Below are positions 1-6,264 of a stretch of 14,109 nt of DNA, in pieces; the first letter of the stretch is position 1; every line of letters begins with the position of its first letter. A model generated the notes under the pieces. It saw nothing but the letters and a program-made list of their open reading frames with translations. It did not search any database and had not been told where the DNA came from. This DNA comes from JACOTV01 sp964445135 (GTDB lineage: Bacteria > Patescibacteriota > Microgenomatia > UBA1406 > GWC2-37-13), in NCBI GenBank assembly GCA_964445135.1, contig CAYUJW010000026.1, forward strand, positions 1-14,109, read 5' to 3'. The position numbers and the translations under genes were made by a program.

Positions 1-119
1 TCAATCACAACCACGGCACTATTGTCTTTCATCAAGACGACGTCCTCTTGGATGTCTTCAATCTCAATAAATGACTGGGTTGTTGCTTTTAAGGGTGATG
101 TGGGTTTGGCAATTGGCAT
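1..119 (-). CDS. VirB4/TraC-like secretion protein, N-terminus (partial)
   Basis: A minus-strand reading frame opens with ATG at 119 and runs off the left edge without a stop. It gives about 39 residues, beginning MPIAKPTSPLK and containing TQSFIEIEDIQEDVVLMKD. From memory, this kind of segment (a TQxFhxIxxIxxDhVhhKD stretch leading into a beta strand) opens the proteins encoded next to PrgI in Patescibacteria, which continue into VirB4/TraC-type ATPases or a separate VirB4 N-terminal protein. It starts 35 nt after the stop of the PrgI-family gene on the same strand, as expected for one secretion or conjugation-like operon. No Shine-Dalgarno sequence is visible. The reading frame is clear. 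The family call rests on a short fragment and its neighbour, so which of the two VirB4-related proteins it is remains open. Confidence 0.5.
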   Translation of the reverse strand, partial: MPIAKPTSPLKATTQSFIEIEDIQEDVVLMKDNSAVVVI

Positions 120-154
120 GGGGTTTGTTTAATAAATATAGTGCACGCTCTTGT

Positions 155-1009
155 TTACAATAATTCTTTTGATGTGATAGCAATCTGTGTTGGATTCTTT
201 TCGTGCAGCTCCACTTTCATTGTATCAAAAAAGTAGGTGCCCGTTGGGTCTTGGGGTTCAAGCATATATGTTCCTGGGGGGATCTGTGTATAAGTGGCAA
301 ATATTCCATGTGGATTGGTTTTTAATAATCGTACTGGTTTATTATTTGCATCCTTCACATACAAGAGTGCTCCTGGGAGCGGTGTGCCTTTTTTATTCTT
401 AATGATTCCTATAAAAAATGGTTCACGGGTGGGGGTTGGGGGTTTTTTGGGCGCGGTAATAGTTGCGGTGGCGCTTTGTGACGGCCTTGTTTGTCCTGCT
501 TGTCGAGTAAGGGCAGGAAGTGGTGTGGCGTGGGCGCTTACGATCGCGGCATTAATTTGCTCCAATCGTTGTGCGCGGTTTTGCTCCAGGACATTTGCTT
601 GTGCCGTTTTATTCATATATGCCTGGAGTTTTTCCTTTGATTCAATATGCGCAAATGAATGATGTGGATCTTGGACAAAGAAGAGGTTGCTGAGAAGGTC
701 GTTTGGTAGGTTGTGTTTGCGGTAAGTAAATTGTGTGGGCGAATTGATGCGCTTGATGAAATTGCGTATAAACACATCCATTGGACGATCGTTAATTGGG
801 ATCAGAGCAAAACCAAACCCAGCCAACATAATGATAATTGCAATAAGCTGCCCAAATATGGGGATGGGTACTAAAATTGGCATACCAAACCATGCAAGAA
901 GCGCAATTGCTCCAAACATGAGAATGTACACAAACTGACGAAGCGTCATAAACCCAATCAGTTTGAACTGAAAGGTGGTAATTTGACGAGGTATTGGATG
1001 TTGCTCCAT
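155..1009 (-). CDS. PrgI-family membrane protein with C-terminal prealbumin-like domain
   Basis: The 284-residue product starts MEQHPIPRQITTFQFKLIGF, the usual opening of PrgI-family proteins, which are small inner-membrane parts of type IV secretion-like systems (VirB3-like position). Two closely spaced hydrophobic segments (about residues 22-45 and 48-72) are followed by the typical NDRPMDVFIRNFIKR motif. Residues 75-195 are polar, with a Pro/Thr/Ala-rich linker. Residues 196-280 (FFIGIIKNKKGTPLPGA ... IPPGTYMLEP) look like a carboxypeptidase-regulatory or prealbumin-like beta-sandwich, commonly found outside the cytoplasm. The VirB4-like partial gene follows on the same strand. A -10 hexamer TATACT (minus strand, 1019-1024) lies 9 nt before the ATG with no SD, suggesting a leaderless start. 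The N-terminal call is strong. The role of the C-terminal domain is inference: perhaps a scaffold or surface contact. Confidence 0.8.
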   Translation of the reverse strand: MEQHPIPRQITTFQFKLIGFMTLRQFVYILMFGAIALLAWFGMPILVPIPIFGQLIAIIIMLAGFGFALIPINDRPMDVFIRNFIKRINSPTQFTYRKHNLPNDLLSNLFFVQDPHHSFAHIESKEKLQAYMNKTAQANVLEQNRAQRLEQINAAIVSAHATPLPALTRQAGQTRPSQSATATITAPKKPPTPTREPFFIGIIKNKKGTPLPGALLYVKDANNKPVRLLKTNPHGIFATYTQIPPGTYMLEPQDPTGTYFFDTMKVELHEKNPTQIAITSKELL

Positions 1010-1018
1010 GTACCAATC

Positions 1019-1024
1019 AGTATA
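1019..1024 (-). promoter_or_regulatory. -10 element for the PrgI-family gene
   Basis: TATACT on the minus strand ends 9 nt before the ATG at 1009. No convincing -35 is present (GATTGC at 17-bp spacing, 1042-1047). If used, transcription would begin within about 3 nt of the start codon. Confidence 0.45.
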
Positions 1025-1041
1025 TCAAGTGTGAAGGGCGG

Positions 1042-1077
1042 GCAATCGAACAAATTGCATGGCCTCAATCATTGAGG
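1042..1077. repeat. Two short inverted repeats upstream of the PrgI-family gene
   Basis: GCAAT (1042-1046) pairs with ATTGC (1054-1058) around a 7-nt loop. CCTCAAT (1063-1069) mirrors ATTGAGG (1071-1077) around a single base. The second is too tight for an RNA hairpin and resembles a protein-binding dyad. Neither is followed by a T-run in the direction of the S1 gene, so a terminator role is not supported. Together they fill most of the 92-bp gap between the S1 gene and the PrgI gene. Confidence 0.4.
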
Positions 1078-1101
1078 TTCAATACCCCCTCTTTGAACAC
1101 C

Positions 1102-2172
1102 TTATCGATACATGACTGGTTTTTCGCTTTGATGAGGAATCAAGCTTAATCGGCGCGATTGTTTATTGACACGCTCGATAAATGCTTTGATTTTGTGTCC
1201 AACCTCATATTGCTCGGTTCCGTTGAGTTTGCTTGAGTGGATAAGCCCCTCAATTCCCGGCTCCAAACGAACAAAGTACCCATATCTTTCGTGTCGGACA
1301 ATCTCTCCATCGACTTCTCGGTCTTTTGGATATTTTTCCTCAATCGAATCCCATGGGTCATTTGCCAAGCGCTTGATGGAAAGGTTGAGTTTTAGATCTT
1401 CTTCGTTCTTCTCAACAACCATTACGTCAATTTCTTTTCCAACTTGAACAAGTGGTCCAACGTCTGTGACCTTTTCCCATGAAATCTCTGAGATGTGCAC
1501 CAAACCTTCGACACCGTCAACTTCACAGAAAATGCCAAATTCACTAAATCCAAGCACCATTGCACGACATTTGTCGCCTGCTTTTATCTTGTCAAACTTG
1601 ACCTTTAAGTCTTTGTGACTGATGTTTAAGACTGACGCCTTTTGTGATACGACAAGTCGGTTTTTTGCTGGATCAACCTCAAGAACACGCACTTTTATGC
1701 GCTGACCTGTCAGTTTCTCTGGCTCGTTAATATAATCTTGTGTAAGTTGAATCTTTGGTATAACACCGCGGATGCCCATAAACTCAATAAACACTCCGCC
1801 TTTTCCATACTCTCCACAGACAACTTCAATCTCTTCTTCCTTTTCTTTTTTGTCTCGCAAGATCTCCCATTTGCCATCGTTAAAGAACGCGCGCATTGAA
1901 ACTACAGGATATCCATCTTTGGACTCTTCTGATATGATGCGGACCTTGACTCGTGTTCCAACTTTAAGGTGTGGAAGGTATCCTGTTGCATCTTTTAGTT
2001 CACGATCGCCAAGCACAGCATGTGCTTTTGAACCGAGGTCAAAAATGACACCTTTTTTGCTTGATTGTAGAATTTCAGCTTCTATTTCTACCCCTTTCTT
2101 GATAGCTGCTGGCTGCTTTGATTGAAGCAATTGCTCCATGAGAGGTTGGTTAGTTTGTGTTTTTTTGGTCAT
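1102..2172 (-). CDS. rpsA: S1 RNA-binding domain protein, probable ribosomal protein S1
   Basis: The 356-residue product consists of four S1 (OB-fold) repeats at about residues 24-91, 112-177, 197-265 and 283-346. The third (GFSEFGIFCEVDGVEGLVHISEISW) and fourth (ERYGYFVRLEPGIEGLIHSSKL) show the classic S1 signature. The first two are more divergent, like the ribosome-binding repeats of S1. S1 holds mRNA on the 30S subunit during initiation. Four repeats are fewer than the six of E. coli S1 but usual for many other phyla. The start is supported by an AGGAGGA sequence on the minus strand, although the 14-15-nt spacing is long. A promoter (TTGTAA, 17 bp, TATACT) lies further upstream. The gene is divergent from the recombinase-like gene. 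A general S1-domain RNA-binding protein is the alternative name. Confidence 0.85.
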   Translation of the reverse strand: MTKKTQTNQPLMEQLLQSKQPAAIKKGVEIEAEILQSSKKGVIFDLGSKAHAVLGDRELKDATGYLPHLKVGTRVKVRIISEESKDGYPVVSMRAFFNDGKWEILRDKKEKEEEIEVVCGEYGKGGVFIEFMGIRGVIPKIQLTQDYINEPEKLTGQRIKVRVLEVDPAKNRLVVSQKASVLNISHKDLKVKFDKIKAGDKCRAMVLGFSEFGIFCEVDGVEGLVHISEISWEKVTDVGPLVQVGKEIDVMVVEKNEEDLKLNLSIKRLANDPWDSIEEKYPKDREVDGEIVRHERYGYFVRLEPGIEGLIHSSKLNGTEQYEVGHKIKAFIERVNKQSRRLSLIPHQSEKPVMYR

Positions 2173-2186
2173 ATGAATGATATAAG

Positions 2187-2193
2187 TCCTCCT
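2187..2193 (-). promoter_or_regulatory. Shine-Dalgarno sequence of the S1 gene
   Basis: AGGAGGA on the minus strand is one of only two clear SD sequences in the window (the other precedes the HU gene). It lies 14 nt from the ATG at 2172, longer than usual. Both genes with an SD encode presumably abundant proteins. Confidence 0.6.
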
Positions 2194-2205
2194 GACTTGG
2201 TATGT

Positions 2206-2234
2206 AGTATATCAACAGGCCGAATAAATTACAA
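2206..2234 (-). promoter_or_regulatory. Promoter of the S1 gene
   Basis: On the minus strand, -35 TTGTAA (2229-2234) and -10 TATACT (2206-2211) are separated by 17 bp. The inverted repeat ACAATTA (2234-2240) / TAATTGT (2252-2258), with an 11-nt loop, abuts the -35 and could be an operator. Confidence 0.55.
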
Positions 2235-2310
2235 CAATTATCCCCTTTCCTTAATTGTATATAGTATGGTACCATTGCGCAGTTGATGGGGAAAATAGCA
2301 AATTGTGAGG

Positions 2311-2339
2311 TTGTTATTTTACTCCCTTTATGATATATT
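2311..2339 (+). promoter_or_regulatory. Promoter of the recombinase-like gene
   Basis: TTGTTA (2311-2316) and TATATT (2334-2339) are separated by 17 bp. The -10 ends 10 nt before the ATG at 2350, so the predicted transcript has a leader of only a few nucleotides. No SD is present. Confidence 0.55.
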
Positions 2340-2349
2340 ATAGGGCGTT

Positions 2350-3213
2350 ATGGAAACCAGTTTAATTGCTTCATTGATAGAGCGTTTTGTCTCCTATCTT
2401 GAATCGCAGGATAAATCACAATACACGATCGTAGCCTATAAAAAAGACCTTGAGCAGTTTGTAGGATACCTGTCTTCTGTTGAAATCACCGATGTTCGTG
2501 ATGTCAATAAGAGTGTTATTGAGGTGTTTATTCAGCGCTTACTTACTCAAAACTACACAAAAAAGTCCGCATCTCGTAAATTAAATTCTATCCGCACCTT
2601 TTTCCGCTACTTGAAGAAAGAAGCTCTTATTGAACAGAACCCAGCGCTTGATGTGTCGCATCCAAAATATTCCCAAACCGCTCCACGAATATTTAGCAAA
2701 CTAGAATATCGAGCAATTCGTGACGCTGCAAAAGATGATCCGCGCACATACGCTATGATTGAGATCCTCCTTCAAACAGGAGTGCGCATTGGTGAACTTA
2801 CTAATATTCGCATTTCGGATGTAGGTGAGGACACGCTCACCATCCGTGCCGCCGGTAAGGGAGAGGGTCGCACTGTCCCTTTAAACAAAGCGGTTCGCAA
2901 AGCAATACAAGAATACCTTACAGCGCGCTCAGCAGGAGATGGTGAGGACTACTTGTTCATCACTCGCACAAGTCGACCACTTTTGATCCGTAATATCCGC
3001 CAAATTATCTCGGGCTGTTTTCGCGAGGTGGGTATTGAAAATGCGACAATTAACGATTTTCGTAATACGTTTATTTCCCACCAATTAGCATTGGGGCACC
3101 CAATTGACTATATCGCACGTGTTGTTGGCCATCGACGTCTCTCATCAACCGAGCGTTTTCTTCTTCCAACAACCCCTCCTTCTTCCAAAAAGGAACAGCT
3201 CGAAGAGCTCTAA
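2350..3213 (+). CDS. Tyrosine recombinase-like protein lacking the catalytic tyrosine
   Basis: The 287-residue product has XerC/D architecture. A SAM-like core-binding domain (about residues 5-95, with YTIVAYKKDLEQF and KKSASRKLNSIRTFFRYL) is followed by the catalytic domain (about 110-275). Arg I is present (LLQTGVRIGELT, R146), as are the beta-hairpin Lys (AAGKGEGRTVPLN, K170), Arg II (R238) and the H of GHRR (H261). Box II reads N235-D-F-R238, where the family has HxxR. The stretch GHRRLSSTERF aligns with GHSSISTTQIY, putting Phe270 at the nucleophilic Tyr. No other Tyr follows in the last 17 residues, and the other two frames there do not restore the motif. The rest is intact and uninterrupted. 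Known members need the Tyr for strand cleavage, so this protein may bind DNA without recombining, or the two changes may be errors. It stands alone and is divergent from the S1 gene. Confidence 0.8.
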   Translation: METSLIASLIERFVSYLESQDKSQYTIVAYKKDLEQFVGYLSSVEITDVRDVNKSVIEVFIQRLLTQNYTKKSASRKLNSIRTFFRYLKKEALIEQNPALDVSHPKYSQTAPRIFSKLEYRAIRDAAKDDPRTYAMIEILLQTGVRIGELTNIRISDVGEDTLTIRAAGKGEGRTVPLNKAVRKAIQEYLTARSAGDGEDYLFITRTSRPLLIRNIRQIISGCFREVGIENATINDFRNTFISHQLALGHPIDYIARVVGHRRLSSTERFLLPTTPPSSKKEQLEEL

Positions 3214-3238
3214 TACGAACACTTGTATCTGGGTAGGT

Positions 3239-3427
3239 GTGTAAATAGGAAGTGGTGAATAGTAAATAGAAGGCGCCAGGTCAAGGCGACGGCAGACTAA
3301 GGAAAGATCGTGGTTATAATGCTTGTTACGTCAGTTGGTTACAGTTGTGTGCTCTAAGCACATTGTCTTAACCCTTACTCAAACTGGCATCGTTGCATTA
3401 ACCATTTACTCCCTTACTATTTACCTG
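3239..3427. repeat. Inverted AT-rich repeat arms between convergent genes
   Basis: The gap between the recombinase-like gene and dnaN holds GTAAATAG at 3241-3248 and 3262-3269 and its complement CTATTTAC at 3417-3424. The longer arms (about 3239-3269 and 3395-3427) are imperfect inverted copies. Between them is a more GC-rich stretch with a perfect TATAAT (3315-3320, no good -35) and a tight hairpin TGTGCT-CTA-AGCACA (3348-3362). No coding sequence was seen. It could be a MITE-like remnant, a bidirectional transcription end, or a small RNA locus. Confidence 0.4.
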
Positions 3428-3432
3428 TCTTA

Positions 3433-4536
3433 TTAGGTTTGAATACGAACCGGCATGATAATGTGCATTGCACCTTCGCGTTCTGTCTCTCGAAACACAA
3501 CTGGCGCATCTGAACGAAGAAATTCAATTACCACCTCTTTTGACTTGGTGTGTTGGAGGTATTCAAGGATGAAGCGATTGTTAAATGCAACGGTTAACGA
3601 TTCTCCCTCAACACGTGCATCAATTACCGTTCCCACTTCGTCTGATATATCACCTTTGGGTTTGAGGGTTAAACCGGTCTTGTCGACCCCAAATAGTACG
3701 ATATTTGATGACTCTCTCGCAAAGACCGAGACGAGTTTGGTCGCTCTTTGCAATTCATCAGCGTCACATGTCACGGTTGTGATGACCGAGCTTGGTATTA
3801 CTTTTTCATATGGGGGGAAGTCTCCTTCAACCAAACGAGAGTGATAGGTGGCGATTGCTGATTCAACCTTCATCATGTGCTGCTCTTGCGAAATAGTTAT
3901 CTTTATCTCTTTCTCATCTCTCACTTGTCGAATCACCTCCAAGAGGAAATCTGCGGGAATAAGTGTTGCTTTATCAACAAGTTTTTGCTTCATGTCGCAC
4001 AAAGACAATCTAAACCCATCTGTTGCAACCATAAGTGGCTTATCGTCTCGCTGGGTCAGACATATTGCGGTAAGCACAGGGCGCGTTTCGTCTTTTGCAG
4101 TTGAGAAGGTGAGAAAAGGAACAACCGACTGAAGAAAATCCATCGATACTGATTGTGGCTTTTCCTCAAGCACCGCAGGTTGTGGAAAGTCGGTGGCCGC
4201 ACTTAGTGGAAATGCGCCCTTTGCTTTCTTCTGTACAAATGCGATCTTATTCTGCTCAAACACCACTTCTATCTCTCCTGGTGAAAGAAGGGCGAGAAAC
4301 TCTACAACTTTTTTTGCATCAACCACCACTTTTAATGCTTCATCTCCAACACCATCTACCACCAATGCTCTTTGGTAAAAAACATTAAGGTTTGTTGAGG
4401 TGAAAACGAGTGAGTTTTTCTCTGCTTCTATCATTACCCCTTGTAATACCGGTAATGTTATTCCACGTGAAGAGGAAAATTTGTTTGCCTGATTTAGTAT
4501 CTCAAGAAGTGTTTCCTTATCCAGAATGTATTTCAT
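3433..4536 (-). CDS. dnaN: DNA polymerase III sliding clamp, beta subunit
   Basis: The 367-residue product is the usual length for the beta clamp, a homodimeric ring that tethers DNA polymerase III to DNA. Three clamp domains of about 120 residues each can be followed. The N-terminus (MKYILDKETLLEILNQANKF, then LPVLQGVMIEA) matches the first domain. The middle contains AICLTQRDDKPLMVATDGFRLSL, the conserved TDGxRL loop. The C-terminus ends HIIMPVRIQT, equivalent to the VMPMRL-type tail that forms the partner-binding pocket. It lies directly downstream of dnaA in the same orientation, the canonical order. A terminator between the two genes suggests dnaN has its own promoter. There is no SD; TATAAG sits 8 nt before the ATG, and an AT-rich leader (4541-4560) precedes it. 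Confidence 0.95.
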   Translation of the reverse strand: MKYILDKETLLEILNQANKFSSSRGITLPVLQGVMIEAEKNSLVFTSTNLNVFYQRALVVDGVGDEALKVVVDAKKVVEFLALLSPGEIEVVFEQNKIAFVQKKAKGAFPLSAATDFPQPAVLEEKPQSVSMDFLQSVVPFLTFSTAKDETRPVLTAICLTQRDDKPLMVATDGFRLSLCDMKQKLVDKATLIPADFLLEVIRQVRDEKEIKITISQEQHMMKVESAIATYHSRLVEGDFPPYEKVIPSSVITTVTCDADELQRATKLVSVFARESSNIVLFGVDKTGLTLKPKGDISDEVGTVIDARVEGESLTVAFNNRFILEYLQHTKSKEVVIEFLRSDAPVVFRETEREGAMHIIMPVRIQT

Positions 4537-4573
4537 AAGTTTCTCTTATATTTATATAGCTGTATTAGTAGTA

Positions 4574-4582
4574 GTGAGGATA
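4574..4582 (-). promoter_or_regulatory. Possible DnaA box upstream of dnaN
   Basis: TTATCCTCA on the minus strand differs at one position from the consensus TTATCCACA. It lies in the dnaA-dnaN gap, where DnaA boxes occur in several bacteria. A lone one-mismatch 9-mer can arise by chance. Confidence 0.3.
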
Positions 4583-4587
4583 AGTGT

Positions 4588-4621
4588 ATAAAATAAAACG
4601 CGGCTTTTCAACACAAGCCGC
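4588..4621 (-). terminator. Rho-independent terminator after dnaA
   Basis: On the minus strand a 7-bp perfect stem, GCGGCTT / AAGCCGC (4615-4621 and 4600-4606), encloses an 8-nt loop and is followed by GTTTTATTTTA. It starts 34 nt after the dnaA stop and separates dnaA from dnaN transcription. Confidence 0.75.
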
Positions 4622-4655
4622 ACACAATTGCACTCTGTTTATAAGTATGTGGAAA

Positions 4656-6005
4656 TCATGTTGATTGTGAAAGGCTTTGGGATATTCTATCAATCTCATC
4701 CTTCACACGTGGATTATCTAGTATAAGTTTATCAATCTTCTCTACACCATAGAGAATGGTTGTGTGGTCGCGCCGCTTTAGAAATGTTGCAATTTCTTGA
4801 TGTTTAAGACCAAGCTCACGCCGCAGTAAATACATAGCAATCTGACGAGGAAGAGCGACGTGGGAGGCGCGAGTTTGACCCTTAAGGTGTGCAGGGCGTA
4901 GATCGTAAAACGTTGAAACGGCGCGAATCACGTCGCTTGGTGTGATGCGGCGCTTTGCATGCGTTCTTGAGACAGGGTTTGCTTCCTGAAAAAATCGCTC
5001 AATCATGTCAAAATCAACCACCCCACCACTCGAGAGCGCTCGTGCGTAAATTGAGAGGAGCGTGCCTTCAAGTGCGCGCGAATCGGTTACCTGCTCCGCG
5101 ATCAACCGAGCCAAATCAACTGTTAGCTCAATCCTCTTCTCCTTTGCCTTAATAAGTAATATTGCGCTTCGCAATTCAAAGTCTGGTTCTTGTATATCGA
5201 CAATCAATCCCCCTGAAAAGCGTGATCTCAGGCGATCTTCCAAGCTTTTTATATCTTGCGGAGGTCTATCAGATGTGAGGATTATTTGGCCACCGCCTGA
5301 AACCACCGAGTTAAATGTGTGAAAAAACTCCTCTTGGACAGTGTTTTTTCCTGCAATAAATTGAATGTCATCAACAATCAACAGGTCAAGCTGGCGGTAT
5401 TTTCGGCGAAACTTTGGTGTGGTCTTCTCTCGAATCGACTCAATAAGCTCGTTCGTAAAGTGGTCGCCCGGGCAAAACACCACCCGTGCCTTTGTATTCT
5501 TTTCCAAGATAAGTCTTCCAACAGCTTGGGCAAGGTGTGTCTTCCCAACCCCCACGCCACCATAAAAAAACAATGGATTATATGCGTGTCCTGGCATTTC
5601 AGCCACTGCGGAGGCGGCTGAGTATGCAATTTGGTTGGTGCCAGATACGGCAAAGTTTTCAAAAGTGTATTTGTTTGAAATCCCCGCACGCACAGCATAA
5701 TCATCAACTGAAGGAGCAAACTCCAAAAGTGGTGACGGCTTGGGTTTTGATTTACTCGTTCTTCCCTCATCAAGCACAAATTCCAAGCGTTTGGAGTGTC
5801 CAGTAACTTGAAGGAGAAGGCCTTCAAGTATTCCAATCCGGCTTTGTAGATAGGTAATTACTGGTTTGTTTTTGCAACCTACAATAATCAAGTCTTCGGT
5901 TTCTTCAATGGTCTTTGCTTGTGATGCCAACGAGTACAGGATGGGATTGATGTTTTTTAGTCCATCTGGATTAGAAATAAGGGAGGTCCAACTATCGTTG
6001 TTCAT
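4656..6005 (-). CDS. dnaA: Chromosomal replication initiator DnaA
   Basis: DnaA binds origin DnaA boxes and opens the duplex. With the ATG at 6005 the product has 449 residues: a short N-terminal domain I (about 1-80), a linker, the AAA+ domain III with Walker A GGVGVGKTHL (about 149-158) and Walker B LLIVDDIQFI (about 208-217), and domain IV ending in the box-binding helix-turn-helix with RRDHTTILYGVEKI. The frame also opens at a GTG (6038), which would add 11 residues, but that codon lies inside the DnaA-box palindrome and behind a -10-like TATTAT (6015-6020). The ATG 9 nt after that hexamer is therefore preferred, and the true start is uncertain by these two options. No SD is visible. DnaA boxes over its promoter imply autoregulation. 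Confidence 0.95.
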   Translation of the reverse strand: MNNDSWTSLISNPDGLKNINPILYSLASQAKTIEETEDLIIVGCKNKPVITYLQSRIGILEGLLLQVTGHSKRLEFVLDEGRTSKSKPKPSPLLEFAPSVDDYAVRAGISNKYTFENFAVSGTNQIAYSAASAVAEMPGHAYNPLFFYGGVGVGKTHLAQAVGRLILEKNTKARVVFCPGDHFTNELIESIREKTTPKFRRKYRQLDLLIVDDIQFIAGKNTVQEEFFHTFNSVVSGGGQIILTSDRPPQDIKSLEDRLRSRFSGGLIVDIQEPDFELRSAILLIKAKEKRIELTVDLARLIAEQVTDSRALEGTLLSIYARALSSGGVVDFDMIERFFQEANPVSRTHAKRRITPSDVIRAVSTFYDLRPAHLKGQTRASHVALPRQIAMYLLRRELGLKHQEIATFLKRRDHTTILYGVEKIDKLILDNPRVKDEIDRISQSLSQST

Positions 6006-6014
6006 GCGTAGTTC

Positions 6015-6020
6015 ATAATA
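6015..6020 (-). promoter_or_regulatory. -10 element for dnaA
   Basis: TATTAT on the minus strand ends 9 nt before the ATG at 6005. No consensus -35 is visible at 17 bp. The palindromic DnaA boxes occupy the spacer just upstream, so bound DnaA would block polymerase. Confidence 0.4.
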
Positions 6021-6039
6021 TGTGGATAACTTATCCACA
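6021..6039. promoter_or_regulatory. Palindromic pair of perfect DnaA boxes
   Basis: TGTGGATAACTTATCCACA is a perfect 19-bp palindrome: two consensus DnaA boxes (TTATCCACA at 6031-6039, and its complement at 6021-6029) facing each other across one base. It lies just upstream of dnaA and is the only consensus pair in the window. It probably serves dnaA autoregulation and may be part of the origin. The flanking 6040-6064 is AT-rich, but no array of further boxes was seen, so a complete oriC is not demonstrated here. Confidence 0.85.
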
Positions 6040-6192
6040 AATAATAAACATTGTTTCTACCCTTTTCAACAGATAAAACCCCCTCATCACCCAATCAAAC
6101 TCTGTACAGCGCATATGTTTTTTGTGAGGAAGATATGAAGTTTGGTTGTAAGTTACAGAGAGTAAGTTGGGTGCAATGTTTGCAACACTCTG

Positions 6193-6221
6193 TAGACAAT
6201 CATATGTGCGGCGACTACAAT
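6193..6221 (+). promoter_or_regulatory. Promoter of the HARP RNase P gene
   Basis: TAGACA (6193-6198) and TACAAT (6216-6221) are separated by 17 bp, each one base from consensus. The predicted leader is about 37 nt, longer than most in this window, and no SD precedes the ATG at 6265. AATAGTG (6219-6225) overlapping the -10 is mirrored by CACTATT (6254-6260), and ATTTACC occurs twice between them (6228-6234, 6248-6254). Confidence 0.55.
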
Positions 6222-6264
6222 AGTGATATTTACCGCAAAACACGGGCATTTACCACTATTTCTT

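Noticed and set aside
3150..3213. Frameshift hiding the recombinase catalytic tyrosine
   Set aside because: The other two frames through this stretch do not encode a Tyr motif after GHRR, so the loss looks like substitution rather than a shifted frame.
3214..3432. dif-like recombination site for the recombinase-like gene
   Set aside because: No 28-bp dif-type sequence with two 11-bp arms and a 6-bp centre was found. The repeats here are further apart and AT-rich.
3953..3963. Fourth copy of the TGCGGGAATTA unit inside dnaN
   Set aside because: TGCGGGAATAA is a single unit within conserved coding sequence without neighbouring units, so chance is likely.
6006..6038. GTG start giving an 11-residue longer DnaA
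   Set aside because: The codon lies inside the DnaA-box palindrome and upstream of a -10-like hexamer, with no SD. It is kept as an alternative only.
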